Of a DNA stretch of 64,000 bases, positions 1-12,400 are shown piece by piece. The notes beneath the pieces were generated by a model. It worked only from the letters and a program-made list of their open reading frames with translations. It did not search any database and was not told the DNA's origin. Each line of letters begins with the position of its first letter. Position 1 is the first letter of the stretch. Origin of the DNA: Myrica gale (Eukaryota; Streptophyta; Magnoliopsida; Fagales; Myricaceae); assembly GCA_963930655.1 (NCBI GenBank), contig OZ005602.1, forward strand, positions 26,487,840 through 26,551,839, in the 5' to 3' direction. Position numbers and translations under genes: made by a program.

Positions 1-156
1 GAGGGAGGGCAACAAAACTCACCTCCTTTGTTATCTATATTTTGTATTAGTCTTGTGATATCTCATTGTCAATGAACCCATAACCTTTATCATCTACATT
101 CTGTTGTTTAATTATCTTTTTCATTTGATGAATATTCAGTACTTTATTTTTTTGTC

Positions 157-374
157 AGAAGCATCGTTGTTGCAACTTTTTCGTGTGGCTTGATCCCCTA
201 ACATGTCAGCGTGGGCAAGAGTTCCTACCTTCAATCATCAAGAAATCGAAGGGGTTGGAAGAGGAAGCCCGACAACAGAAGATGAAACAAGATTGGTTGA
301 TTAAGTTCTTGTTTGGATCCTTGATGTTAAATGTGCTTTTGTCTGTAATGATCGCTTGTATTTGGTGTATTTAG
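157..374 (+). CDS. GRF-type zinc-finger protein, C-terminal exon (partial)
   Basis: Seen: a polypyrimidine tract ending in TTTTTTTGTCAG (to about 156) precedes an open frame that reads KHRCCNFFVWLDP, then LTCQRG, and ends at TAG 372-374. The Cys-Asn-Phe-Phe-x-Trp-Leu-Asp-Pro block followed by a Cys is the second half of the GRF zinc finger (a nucleic-acid-binding CCHC-like finger). After a charged, coiled-coil-like stretch (KGLEEEARQQKMKQ) there is one hydrophobic segment of about 20 residues at the C terminus. This finger, charged linker and membrane segment layout is common in small plant GRF proteins, which are often spread with transposons. The first half of the finger must lie left of the window. 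The exon is convergent with the PB1-like ORF at 620-1057. Function is unknown. Confidence 0.6.
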
Positions 375-619
375 TTCTAAGTTTAGTTTGTTAGTTATTT
401 TGAACTTTACATTTGGTTTACTAAATGTTGGATATTAGTATGGTAGTGTTGTGTCTTTAGTTTGTAGTGTTGGTTATTTGACCTTTGTATTAGGTTTCTG
501 AAATGTATGTGACAATAGTTATTTGACCTTTTTTCCAAGCAAGTGTTTAGATGAAAACTTGAATAGATATGAAAGTGGCTGATTGTCAAAAACAGATAAA
601 GGTTCAAAGACAAGGCCTA

Positions 620-1057
620 TCAGTACTTCTCTGGTTCTCTGTCCTCAAACTCACTGAATATAAGATGTTCCTGCTCATCCTTTCCAACAGCTTCAGGTCC
701 TTCTCCCCCACTAACTTCCTCATTTTCGTCATCGGTCACAAAAATTGGTTCACATATCGAATGCTCTATGTATATGTGCAACTCTTTAGGATTCATACTC
801 TTCAACATATGAATCAAATACCGTGCATCTGCATCTGTTTCCACATATGTAAACTCAGCAGCACCTTCATCGTACAACCTCCATGCTAGTCTTGAAACTT
901 TCAAGTAATCCAAATGTTTCCTCGCATAATTTTTTATCACAATGGGTGACAAGTAATCTGGATCGTCTTCATTGCCACAATACTGAACCTCTCCCCCGAT
1001 GTATCTACGTTCAACATGGCTAATATATCCCTGGTGGTGTAAATAAACGAGCACCAT
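620..1057 (-). CDS. PB1-like (MuDR N-terminal) domain protein, probable MULE remnant
   Basis: A 145-codon frame. Its start (MVLVYLHHQGYI), the YIGGEVQY block and the later YDEGAAEF segment match the PB1-like domain found at the N terminus of plant MuDR/MULE transposases (family knowledge; no search was run). The C terminus is acidic (DDENEE). A splice acceptor lies just upstream on this strand (TTTATTTATTCAG, about 1061-1073). A short possible upstream exon starting ATGGGTTGCGG lies near 1712. No transposase DDE or zinc-finger SWIM region follows, because the frame stops at 620 and the convergent GRF exon lies beyond. It is therefore a stub of a transposase, or a small domesticated or derived protein. 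Confidence 0.55.
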   Translation of the reverse strand: MVLVYLHHQGYISHVERRYIGGEVQYCGNEDDPDYLSPIVIKNYARKHLDYLKVSRLAWRLYDEGAAEFTYVETDADARYLIHMLKSMNPKELHIYIEHSICEPIFVTDDENEEVSGGEGPEAVGKDEQEHLIFSEFEDREPEKY

Positions 1058-2249
1058 CCTCTGAATAAATAAAAAATAGCATGGAACAATAGATCAACTA
1101 TTTAAAAAGGGATTGACTACTAAAACTGCATAGAGACAACAATTATGGACTAATTACACGTAGGGCATATAATGCTTATTAACAATACAACATATGGAGT
1201 TGCAACCAACCAAATTTTGGGTAAATTAGTTGTTTTGACTTCAACAGGTACTGCAAAAGAACAACAAAGAAACACTCAGACTGACATTCACTACACCCAA
1301 GTCCACTTTTTTTTTTTAATCTTGAAAAACAAGCTAACTAACTCTGCTATAATACTAATAACAATAATACTAATAACCATTCAAACATATATTATAACTA
1401 ACACAACATAACCACTGAAAATGACAAAACATCTTGGGACCACAAAGGCCTACCAAAACACCCAAGTCCACATATGCATGTCGTTATCAACCTATTAAAG
1501 GAATCTCATTCTGGGTCCACCAAAACACCCACTGGCCGACAAGAAATGAAGGTTCCCAAAACCACCGATTTACCTAACAAACATTCTCAGAAATGAGGGT
1601 CCCCTAATCAAACCAAAGGACAACAAATGACTACATATATGGAGAACAAATCAAACCAAAGGACATAAAGCAACTACCTTTCGCCAAGACTTCCTTCTCC
1701 CCTGCCGCAACCCATAAAAACACCTCTATTCTCCAGATCTCGAAATAGAAAGAGGAGAAGTGGTCAGTAAGAAGATCAGAACGTTTTGTTTGGGGCTTCC
1801 GAAATAGAAAAAGGATAATTGACTAACAATGTTATGTTTAGTGCTACCGATATTTGGCTAAGGAGAGGATGACCATTCGGGGAAAGTTTCTAAGTGTTGA
1901 GTTTTTGTGACGTCGGTTTTTTTTTTGTTTCGTAACTGTTGAAGACGGGAACTGCAATGGGCAAGACATCGTCAGAATAAATGAGTGGTTTTTTTTAACT
2001 GAAGGTGACGTGGCAGAAAGCTGGTTGAAGACATGGCGTTGATGTGTAAAGTGGACAGGTGGCCCTAAATGATTCGTAATGAGGTGTATTTTAAAGCCAC
2101 GTCAGCTTCGGGCGTTAAAGGATTTGATGGGGAATGGACGGAGGGGCTACTTTTTTAAAAAAACTTGACCTCAGGGTCTTAATTGTTAAAATCGTTACCT
2201 CGGGGTGCAACTTCCGAATACCACAGGGGCCTCAGGTGCAATTTAGCCC

Positions 2250-3253
2250 ATAAATAATACCAAACCTCCACGTATCCATTTTCAATAGAAAAAAATTCAT
2301 GAGTATCATCCCATACTATAGGTTCCACCTAAATCAAATATGTGTGGAATCAATTAAATTTTAACCACTAGGTAGGGTTGTTCAACCCATGTGTAGGTGC
2401 CGGTTATGGCCATAACCGACACCTACATCGGATAGGCTAGTTTTCAAATATTGGCCACATGCACCTACACCGTTAAGGGTAATAACCGACCAATGCATTT
2501 TTTTTCTTTTGGTCCATTGAACACATATCAATAAAAATTAAACTAATGAAATTCAAAATTAATAAAATTAGAGAACCTAATCTCAAAAAATTGAAACAAT
2601 CAAAGCACCAAAGTATTACAAACGTAGAAGTTACTCTTTACAAAATGCATTCGAAAAATTACAAAATAGAAAAATGAATTAAACAAATTACAAACGTACC
2701 TTCAAAAGCAAAAATAACTCAAGAATTCTCATCAATTGTGTCTTCCTATAGTGTTTAAAACATCTTAAATACAGATTAGTAGCCATGCATATCTTTCCAT
2801 TTAAACAAGACGAGACAACTCACTCTTCAAGTCTAGGCCGCAAAGCTAAACCTGTGTATATACACTCACATTGAAGTGGACTTTACTCAGTGGAGCTTTG
2901 AGGATTATATTCTTATCTCTCCACCATCAAATCCTTCAACCACAAACGGAAAATTATTGAGGATGAAAGTTTGAGGTTGAGGTTGGGCCTTTCAGGGCTG
3001 ACACGAGTTAAAGCTGCCTCATCCATGCGTAGAAAACAAAAAACCTTATTCTGGTGACGGCAGAAGTGTGTCTTTTATATCAAGGAAGAGTATAAACTCC
3101 CCACTTGATAGTTTGTCTTGTAAGCTGTATGCAATAGTTGGTAAATATGTTGTCTTTAGTATATTGGCTTGCTAATGGAAGCGACTAGATGCTTTGTTTT
3201 TCAGCTTATTTATGCAGTAAGAAGTTATGGTTTGTCCAATTTCCATTTTACAG
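2250..3253. other. Non-coding stretch upstream of first visible TBCD exon, with hAT-like end
   Basis: No coding is recognised. At 2392-2410 TAGGGTTGTTCAACCC resembles a hAT-type terminus, followed by a near-perfect hairpin (about 2394-2432, arms TGTAGGTGCCGGTTATGG and its complement). The matching far end is not seen, so it is probably a truncated element. The rest is AT-rich. If the TBCD gene extends leftward, this is part of a large intron. It ends in the acceptor ATTTTACAG at 3245-3253. Confidence 0.3.
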
Positions 3254-6200
3254 ATAAACAACAGGGCTTTGCTGGTGTCGTTCCTTCTATTGGGAAAGCA
3301 CAACTTTATCGTGGAAAGGGTGGAGAGATAATGCGTTCAGCTGTTTCTCGGTTCATCGAATGTATCTCTTTATCTTGTGTGTCATTACCAGGAAAGATAA
3401 GACGAAGTTTGCTTGATACTCTGAATGAAAATCTTAGACATCCTAATTCTCAGATACAGGTAGTTTTCTTTTAATGTGAGTGTCTTGCTCAGCAACTAAT
3501 TTTACTCCTCTGCGACACCCTGAATTTTGCTTTTCTTTATGATGTATAGAATGCTGCTGTTAGTGTTATGGAGCACTTTATTCGAGCATATCTGGTTGCT
3601 AAAGACATTGGAGGTACTGATGATGTAACATCAAAGTACCTGCAAATGCTGACTGATCCGAATGTTGCTATACGAAGAGGATCTGCATTGGCGCTTGGTG
3701 TTTTGCCGTATGAAATTTTGGCCAACAGGTGGAGGGATGTGGTTTTGAAGCTTTGTAGCGCTTGTGCTATTGAGGTGCACCTGCTAAAAGTAGTAATTGT
3801 CATTGAAGTGTTCCACTGTTAGAGAAGTAATGAATGTGTGCGTGACATAACTATTTATTTTCTATGTACAGGACAACCCGGAAGATAGAGATGCTGAAGC
3901 ACGAGCAAATGCTGTCAAAGGACTCGTATCAGTCTGTGAGAAGTTAACTCAGGCTAGAGAAGATTTGAATATCCAATCTACGGAGAACGACATGTCTCTG
4001 TTTCTTCTGATTAAGAACAACGTGATGATGAGTTTGTTTAAAGCCATAGATGACTACTCTGTTGACAACAGAGGTGATGTGGGGTCTTGGGTTCGTGAGG
4101 CTGCTATGGATGGCCTGGAAAAATGTGCACATATCCTATGTAAGAAAGATTCCGTTGGTGGTACTAGAAGATCAGATGAAACTGAATCTATGTCAGAGTT
4201 GCCGAATTCTGTTGCGAAAAAGAATAACCCAACACCGTCATTTTTTGACTCAAACCTTGCTTCTATCTTAGTTGGAGCAATTAGTAAGCAAGCTGTCGAG
4301 AAGTTGGATAAACTAAGAGAAGCAGCTGCAAAGGTTCTTCAAAGGATTCTGTACAACAAACTAATTCATATTCCATGTATACCTTACAGGAAAAAGCTAG
4401 AAGAAATTGTTCCCAACAAAAGTTTAAGTGTAAGTATGCATAGGTCATTTCTTCTGCAGCTTACCTATAGAGTAATTTGAGTTCTTTGATGGAAGGGACA
4501 TTGTCTACTTGCTTGTAGGTTCCTACCATCTCGTATCCTCGGTTTGTGGAGTTACGTCAGTTTGATTGTTATAGTAGATCTGTCCAGTCTGGGTTAGTTA
4601 CCTCTACTGGTGGATTTCAAGATTCTCTGAGCAAGGCATCAATCTCAGCATTGTTGGAGTTTCTTCAAGCAGTTAAAACTGAAGACCTCAATGAGAAAAA
4701 GACGAGAGAGTGACGCCGAACAGAATAAAGATTATTCTGTAGGCTCGTGCAATAGGCAATTTGCAAGAAAAAAAGAGAGAATTTCGACCCAAGAATTCAG
4801 AGAACACTCTGGATTTCAATAAAATTATCAATATTCGGGAATGAATCAAAATAACCCACAAGCCGGGTTAAAATAGCTGAAAAATCGACCTTCATAGAAT
4901 TTTACCAAAAATAGCAAAACCCTAAAAGTCTTATGAAAATGAAATACGGAAAGAAATCAAACGATTGCCAAAAATATGGCCCAAATCGGGTTCAGAATTA
5001 TTTCTCAATCGAAAAATAGAAAATTAACTAAAAATGGAGATTCGGAAAGGAAAACAGCGGATTTAGGCTCGAAACGAGGTATACCGAGCGTAGCTGGGTG
5101 GCTATGACGTGAACGACGAAAAGAGCTTTCCGAATTGGGGTCACGGGCGCGAATCGGACACTTGGAGCCAAAGTTATGACCAAAAAACCGACACGTGCAC
5201 GGAAATCGCCCCAATTAGGCTAGATCACGATTTCTTGCCATCTTTGCGCTGATCCTCCCGCTCCAGGTAATTCAGTGCCATCAATGAGTAATCTGACAGC
5301 TTGACATCATCTGACTCGGATCCCCCTGCATTAGAGTGTATGCTGTCTAATGACATCCTCTGGGTTCTACACCAGTACAAGAGATGTGATAGAGTCATCG
5401 TTCCCACTCTGAAGGTAACATCATTGCCATGCAATTGGTAGGAAACATGGGTTTTTGCTTCTGTAGTTTAAACACAGAGGTATGAATGAAGGGATCTCCT
5501 TCTCTATGACATTTGCTCCACCAATTATTTTCCTGTACGTTCACATTTATGATTTGGCATGCTCTCACCGCAAGCTGAAATATAGATAAATGAGTTGTAG
5601 ATGATATCATTCGCTGGCCATTGTTGTGTATGTTGCCTGCAGTTTTGTGTCTCTCGTCCCTTTTGTGCATTATCATCTCACATTCTGCCTTAGTACATTT
5701 GGGTCATCCCCATGTGACTATGACTGCCTAGTTGCCAATCTCGGCCATTCATTTACACTGATTGAAGTCAGCTTCAGAACTAATCTCTCTGGTGTTTTTT
5801 ACTTCTGTATATTACAGGCAGATGAACTTCCTGGGTTTCTATTTTCTCAATATTTCTCATCATGGTTCAGCACTGTACTTGTGACTTATGTTCATCTATG
5901 TGTACCATTATATGTTTGTTCATGTATTTTCATTCTCAGAACAATGTTTTTGCTATGCCATGCCTTTTATCATTTTCTTTTGAAGCTTTCAGTTAATGAA
6001 ACTCTTGTGTTTTCAGACCATTGAGATTCTTTACAGCAAAAAGATACTCTTGGATATGGAGGTTAGTTGACTTATATGATTTTTGGTTGCATCAACTGTT
6101 GGTGCTGTTTGTATCTCATTTTCTTCCATCTAATTGCATCAGGATGAAATTCACCTCATTGTTCACTGATTAGCATTGTAATTGTTCCGGGGCATATTTT

Positions 6201-8462
6201 TAAGGATCTGGATTACCACAATTTGCTATGTTACCTAACAACTGCAATCTGTAATACATGATCCAAATATGTAGCACATCCAGAACAGGAAATTTAGACC
6301 CCACCTGCATTTTTGTATTGCTCTTCACATTCTTGTATTTAGTGTAAAAAGTAAAGTAATTATCTCAAACTAAGATATTATAAAGTTGTGGCAATAACAT
6401 CAAACGGTAAGCAGCCAATACAAATATGGAACAGATTGAGTTTGCTTTCAAATGTCCATTTTTTCAATGATTTTACTGGAAGTGTTGAAATTGAATACTT
6501 TGCAATTTAGATATAGTTTTTATTTGTCATCTTCCAGCAAATTGGAAGAAAACAGTCTCACCTCCAAAATCAACTGATGTCATTCTTGTTTTGTGCAACC
6601 AATCTTTGTGGGCTGTATTACAAGTCCTACCTCTACTAAAAAAATATGAGTAAGCAATACTCTGGTGCCCATTTCCTTTTGCAAGATGCTGGTCCATGCT
6701 CCATGTAATGTCAATCATGAGCAATGTATTAATGTGAAAGAGCTCACTTTTACTAGCCCCATTCTTGACAACTATTCACAAACTTAGCCACGAGCCTTTA
6801 GAGTTATTTATGTAGTCTCTACATCCATGTGATGCAAAGGGGCATCAGCTGAATGGTCCCTTATAGCCAAGGGTGATTCTGGTTAGAATGTATACATTGT
6901 TTGTTCTTTGCTTCAATGCGGGTGCAAATTAAGCTTGTTTAACACAAACTCTCCATGGAATCTTACAAAAAAGGTGAACTGCTCGATGGTCAGGATGGTA
7001 TTTATCATCCCTTCGTCTGCATGGTAACTGAAGATAACATTGCTCAAATGTCGAAATTCTAAAATCCACTGAATTCTTGAATAACAGGGACTGCAAAATT
7101 TTCATCTTTTTCTCTTTTTCGTTGGTGTTGACATGCATTTTGTAATTTATCTTTTAGTGTTTTGTAACCCATTGAAGGTTTGAATGGGGTGCCCTGTGTG
7201 TATATGCTTCCTCCATTATACATCTTTGTTCTGGACACATTTACAAGTTGACCTGTTCCTGATTTAAATTTACAGGTTCATACTCCAATCTTCTGTGCTG
7301 GTGTTTTGGCTTCCCTGGAAGTTGAATTAAAGGGTTCAAAGGACTTCGCTAAGTTATATGCTGGCATTGCAATACTGGAATATATTGCTTCACTTTCAGA
7401 ACTGATTAACTTGCAGGCCTTCTCTCATCTTCTCAATTTTCTTGGCCATCGGTACCCTAAGGTGTGTGGGGTTCACAAACTTTTAGTATTTTCCACTTAT
7501 AGACTCCTAATGTGCCCTTTCATTGGAAGGATAATAAATGGAGCAAAACTTATCACAAGCTCTACTTAAATATCTTGATATATTTTCATATGAAGATTAG
7601 CAGGGAAGTTCAAAATCCAAATACGAGATATCAGAAAGAAATATGACCCAAAAGCAATGAAATCTGCTGCGTGATTTCTGTAAACATGCGATATAAACAT
7701 TAATACTGCAATTAATATTGTGAAAAACAGCAGTCAATCCTGTGTTGGTTAGCAATTTTCTAGGAGAAAAACAAAACTAGCATCTTGTAGCGAGTATTAA
7801 CATTCCAATAAGACTGTCTATAAGCAGCTTCTAGTCTCCCTCAGTAGACCCTTGTTCGTCCCTCGATCACTGGAATAAATTACAGAAATTTACTTAACAA
7901 CCTTTACTAAGTGGGCTTTCCTCAATTAATAGAAATTGCCACTTATCTTTTCCACAAGTTCCCTGGTTTCAGAACCATCAAACTTCAAATATCTGCTTAT
8001 TTAACAGAATTTTAATGCTTCTGTTAGGGGAAGTTCCTTGCTAAGATATTCTTTTACTCGTTTCATTAATCACCCTTTTGTATTTTTGTAGTCGACGCAA
8101 GTTTCATTTTGGACCATTGCTTATTGTTTCTGTATCCTTCGTTCTAACAAATAACTCGTATTATGACCTAGATACGGAAAGCTTCTGCTGAACAAGTTTA
8201 CCTTGTACTCCTGCAAAATGGGAATCTTGTAGCAGAGGACAGTGTGGAGAAAGCTCTAGAAATCATTTCTGAAACTTGCTGGGAAGGTGATATAGAAGTG
8301 GCAAAGCACCAAAGATTAGAATTGTGCAATACGACGGGTCTGGACGCAGGACTTCTTCGCAAGACTAGTGGTGGCATATCAAACAACGATAGCAGGAAGA
8401 AACCTCCGGCCACTGATGAACATGCGTCGTATTCCTCACTCGTTGGGTCGACTGGGTTCTGA
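3254..8462 (+). CDS. TFCD: Tubulin-folding cofactor D (TBCD), 3' exons, one exon interrupted
   Basis: TBCD is a HEAT/armadillo-repeat chaperone that assembles alpha/beta-tubulin heterodimers with cofactors C and E in the cytosol. Recognised blocks: [20 protein letters not shown] and [17 protein letters not shown] in exon 3254-3459, then exons 3550-3774 and 3872-4429, exon 4519-4710 continuing at 5337-5414, then 6017-6061 ([15 protein letters not shown]), 7276-7461 ([16 protein letters not shown]) and 8172-8462 ([19 protein letters not shown], stop TGA 8460-8462). All junctions are GT-AG and phases agree. The N-terminal half is absent; the preceding exon must be more than 3.2 kb upstream or lost. 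The fourth visible exon is split by a ~620-bp insertion that places an immediate TGA at 4711. This copy therefore looks non-functional unless the insert is removed or skipped. Its 3' end faces MAP1A. Confidence 0.85.
4711..5331. mobile_element. ~620-bp insertion inside a TBCD exon (possible solo LTR)
   Basis: TBCD coding runs to AAG ACG AGA GAG (ending 4710) and resumes in frame at TGT ATG CTG TCT (5337 on; protein [18 protein letters not shown]). The DNA between is unrelated. It begins TGACGCCG and ends CCCTGCAT, which fits TG...CA(T) LTR ends. The flanks are GAGAG (4706-4710) and TAGAG (5332-5336), a possible 5-bp target duplication with one mismatch. On the minus strand a 69-codon frame (5225-5434) spans part of it but matches nothing I know. 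An LTR is inferred; the insertion itself is directly visible. Confidence 0.6.
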
Positions 8463-8718
8463 TTTTTCAATTTACGTGGGTGAATTCACCATTTTCTTGT
8501 GTCCAAACCGATACAAACCGTTTTTTTATTGTTGGAGGGGCTTGCTGAAGTTTGTTTAAGAAACCTCCGGCCACTGATGAACGTGCGTCGTATTCCTCAC
8601 TCATTGGGTCGACTGGGTTCTGATTTTTCAATCTACGTGGGTGAATTCACCATTTTCTTGTGTCCAAACAGATACAAACCGTTTTTTATTGTTTGGAGGG
8701 GCTTGCTGAAGTTTGTTT
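8397..8718 (+). repeat. 161-bp tandem duplication over the TBCD stop codon and 3' UTR
   Basis: Two adjacent copies, 8397-8557 and 8558-8718, both start AAGAAACCTCCGGCCACTGA and end GGCTTGCTGAAGTTTGTT. They differ at only about six positions (for example CATGCG/CGTGCG, CTCGTTGGG/CTCATTGGG, CCGATAC/CAGATAC). Copy 1 encodes the last ~21 residues of TBCD and its stop. Copy 2 preserves the same frame and stop within what is now 3' UTR. The similarity implies a fairly recent event. Confidence 0.9.
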
Positions 8719-9485
8719 TTGGATAAGTTAGTAAGTTGTATTGATCCAAAAATAGTAAAATGGGAGAAACAACACCAGTTAAAGAAACAGAGTACATGCA
8801 AAATCAAGTTCTTCTCGTGTTGAAACGGCAGATTCCAAGCTTAGATACTAGCAGTGTTCATCCAACTGCGTGAGAAGCCCCTGTATTTATGTTTCTCTCG
8901 AGCATTGCTCTATGTACCAATGCCGCATGCTTGGTGGCCCCAAGAACAATGTCAGTTCAAAGCCGCTGCTTTTGCAATTGCAGTATGCTGTCTGCAAATA
9001 CCATCGGAGAGATTGTACCAAATAGATCTTAATCAGTCTCCATAAATGTCTATTACTTATGTTCAATAGAGGCTTCATTTATGAGTTCAGATTCTAAACA
9101 TCATGAAACTAAAATAACAAGCTTGAAGCTTGAGGTTCAGAAAATCATGTGGTCGCCCCAAAAATATTTTTCAAAACAAAAACAGACGGTACACTTGAGC
9201 ATCCGTTGGGCCCATACCAAACCCAGTGAAGGACTACAAAAATGATGAAAGCCGAAAAGGGCAAGCTGGTAAACCAAGTGTGAGAATCTAACACACTTCT
9301 GCACCTTTTGCATCAATCTAAACCCTCAGGTATACAGTAACAAAGAGCATTTCCATACAACAAGTGGAAATTGTAGCAAGTCCTCGCTAAATGTCAAATG
9401 ATAGTTCTCACTCGTGAGGTATTTGGAGATGACCCTCTAGCATTATCCACTCTCTGACCTTCGCCACACAGAAACCGACAGGTGA
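8719..9485. other. Convergent 3' flanks of TBCD and MAP1A
   Basis: No coding recognised. This holds the presumed 3' UTR and terminator region of TBCD (+) and the 3' UTR of MAP1A (-), whose stop is at 9486-9488. The short frames here on both strands match no family. Confidence 0.5.
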
Positions 9486-12400
9486 TTATGCATTTAGCCA
9501 AGGAAACACATTTGGGGAGGAAGGCAACCGCCCTGTAAGAACCTCAACTCCAGTCTCTGTCACCTAGACGATTACATAGGAGAAGAAACATTGTCTAGAT
9601 ACATCCAATACCAGCAGTTATGCACATTTAACACATGATTTGAGAATCGAGCAAAAATGAAATCATAAAAAGGCATCGTATATGAGACATTGATGATTTA
9701 TCAACATACACAAGTATATAATGGCACTGGATTAGGTGTCATTCCTTCACACGTTCACAGGTCCATTATTTATCCAGCACTCAGACCATAGAAAGAAACG
9801 TACAAAAAAACTGCTAATTCAGACTAATACTAACTTCAAATTAACTATTCCAGGCTAGTTTTTCCAGTATTTCCATCCGGCATGAACATGCTAATAATGT
9901 TTATGGGATGATTGAACTCAGCACCATGGCAATGTATGGTTTGTTACCTTGTTGACGGATTTCATCGACAAAAGATAATGGGTAAAGGTAGGTTGACAAG
10001 TGCACAGGCTAGAAGTAAAACTTCCATCATTGATCATAGTCTGTACAGGCCGGCAATTATGAGGCAGAATCGAAAGGCGACGAAGTGACACCATTTAAAA
10101 GCCTCAAAGGTGTGTGCCTCACAGGGTATGCACATGCCTTTAACATTTTTCATGTTTTCTGTCCAAAAACAGGCTTCACAGAAAACGAAAACAAACAAAA
10201 TTTCTTTTGCATAAAAGCAGTACAAAAAAAAGGTATTTCTTTAGCTAGATTTTTTCTTCTTCCCCCAATTAGTTACTTTAACAGGAATAATGAACTGTGC
10301 AGAACTGGAGGGTGAATTTCAACCCCCCCCCCCCCAAGTTTAAACATCAGGCTTCCAATACCTCTTCTGCTCCAAATCACTATTCATCTATTCTTTCAAA
10401 TTCTCAGTTTTCTGTCTTATTGCTCACAATATCACGCTTGTAGTGTTTTTCACTTTTTTAACCTGTTCTTCTAGTTTGACAGGATTTTAATGCCGTGTTC
10501 AGTTGTTTTGTTTAATCATTTGAACTCTAGATGAGTTTTGACACTTCATCTGATCCTCAGGAGATGTCACAAGCTTCAATGAGCTACACAAAGGAGAACA
10601 AAAACTTCTATGAAATCCCATATTCTATAGCAGTAAATCATACTTCATAGTCAACAGTCATTCTTTCTGGCTTAAATAAGTCAACTTATGATTTATTATG
10701 TTGATCTTTCGTTTACTGCTTTTGCCCCTGTACTTTCATTGTTTATTTCGTAAACCAAGATAATATGCTTGCTCTTGGTTTCAACTTACACCTAGCCTTA
10801 CTGCAGACAAAGCACCTCGCATTACACCTCCTTTGAAAATTACGGTGCTGATTTATGTCGGCTTTATGCTTATATGAGTCTAAACACCATACTGTATTTC
10901 CATTTGGATGAAAGAGGCGGTTGGGAGAGATACTATTAAGGGATTTGAGATGGGGCGAGGTGGTAGTGTAATGAGGTGTGCATTTCTCATTTGCTCTTTG
11001 CCGATGATACATTAATCTTTTGTGGGGATGAGGAGAATCAAGTGCGAAACCTAAGATGCTTACTTTTGTGCTTTGGTCTTAGGATTAACCTTGGTAAATC
11101 TGAGGTTATTCCTATTGGAAGAGTTACTGATGTTCAGGTGATGGCGGAGATTTTGGGTTGTAGAGTATCGGCACTCCCCATGACATACTTAGGCCTTCCT
11201 CTTGGTGCTAAGTTTAAATGTGTGCATATCTGGGATGGGATCGCTGAGAGATTTGTAAGAAGGTTGGCGGGTTGGAAGCGCTTTTATCTTTCCAAGGGGG
11301 GAAGATTAACGTTGATTTGATTTACTCTTTCTAGCCTTCCCATATACTTTTTGTCGCTTTTTGCTATTCCGATGTCTGTAGCTAATAGGTTGGAGAAGCT
11401 GCAACGGGATTTCTTGTGGGGAAGTGGGGGTGATGAGCATCGGTTTCACCTTGTTAGGTGGGCTACAATTTGTTCCCCTATAAGAGATGGCGGACTGGGT
11501 CTTCAGAGGCTTCCCTTATTCAATAGAGCCCTTCTTGGAAAGTGGCTTTGGAGATTCTCTTCTGAGCAAGATAGCTTATGGAAGACAGTTATTGCGGAGA
11601 AGTACGGGCGTGAGGAGAGTGGTTGGTGCACTTTGGAGGCGCAGGGTTCATATGGGGTTAGCTTGTGGAAGCACATAAGCAATGGGTGGAAATTTTTTAG
11701 AGAGAATATTAAGTTTGTGATTGGAAATGGATCCAGAATTCGTTTTTGGTATGACATGTGGTGTAGGGACAGACCCTTGAGGTTGGAGTTTCCTCAGTTA
11801 TTCGCTCTAGCTAGGTGCAAGGATGCTTGGGTGGCTGATTGTATGGAGTTGGGATCCGGAGTTGTAGTGTGGGATGCTCATTTTGAGAGGTTGTTCAATG
11901 ATTGGGAGATAGGGGTTCTTTCGGAGTTTTATTCCTTACTTTACTCAATGAGTAGGAGCAGAGGGGGAGAGGATAAATGCTTCGGATGGGGTCCAAGGGT
12001 GGAGTCTTCTCTGTTAAGTCGATGTATTCCTTGCTTATGGAAAGCTCCAGTGTGATTTTCCCATGGCGCTAATGTTGGAGGAATTTGGTTCCCCCTAGAG
12101 TTGCTTTCTTTGCTTGGGAAGCCACTCATAGGAGAATTTTGACCATTGACAACTTGAGGAAAAGGAGAATGTGCTTGACGGAGTGGTGCTATTTATGTAA
12201 GTGTGATGGCAAGACGGTTGATCATATCCTATTCATTGTCAGATGGCGAGAGGATTGTGGGCGCATGTGTTGAATATTCTCAACTACGATTGAGTTATGC
12301 CAAGGAAGGTGGGGGATGTATTGTTTTGTTGGGGGAGGAAGTTTGAGAATCCTATCGCTTCGACAATTTGGAAGATGATCCTGGCTTGCATATGGTGGAG

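Larger units (their letters stand above)
1..2249. mobile_element. Right end of a Mutator-like element (MULE)
   Basis: The right boundary at about 2249 reads, on the minus strand, GGGCTAAATTGCACCTGAGG. This resembles the long terminal inverted repeats of plant MULEs. Inside lie the PB1-like domain typical of MuDR transposases (620-1057, -) and a GRF zinc-finger exon (157-374, +). About 500 bp of terminal sequence (1745-2249) has no convincing coding. The opposite terminal repeat would lie left of the window, so element size and target duplication cannot be checked here. The candidate 9-bp flank on the right is ATAAATAAT (2250-2258). Confidence 0.45.

Noticed and set aside
10743-11012. Minus-strand 89-codon frame at the LINE 5' edge
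   Set aside because: Antisense shadow across intron and LINE sequence.
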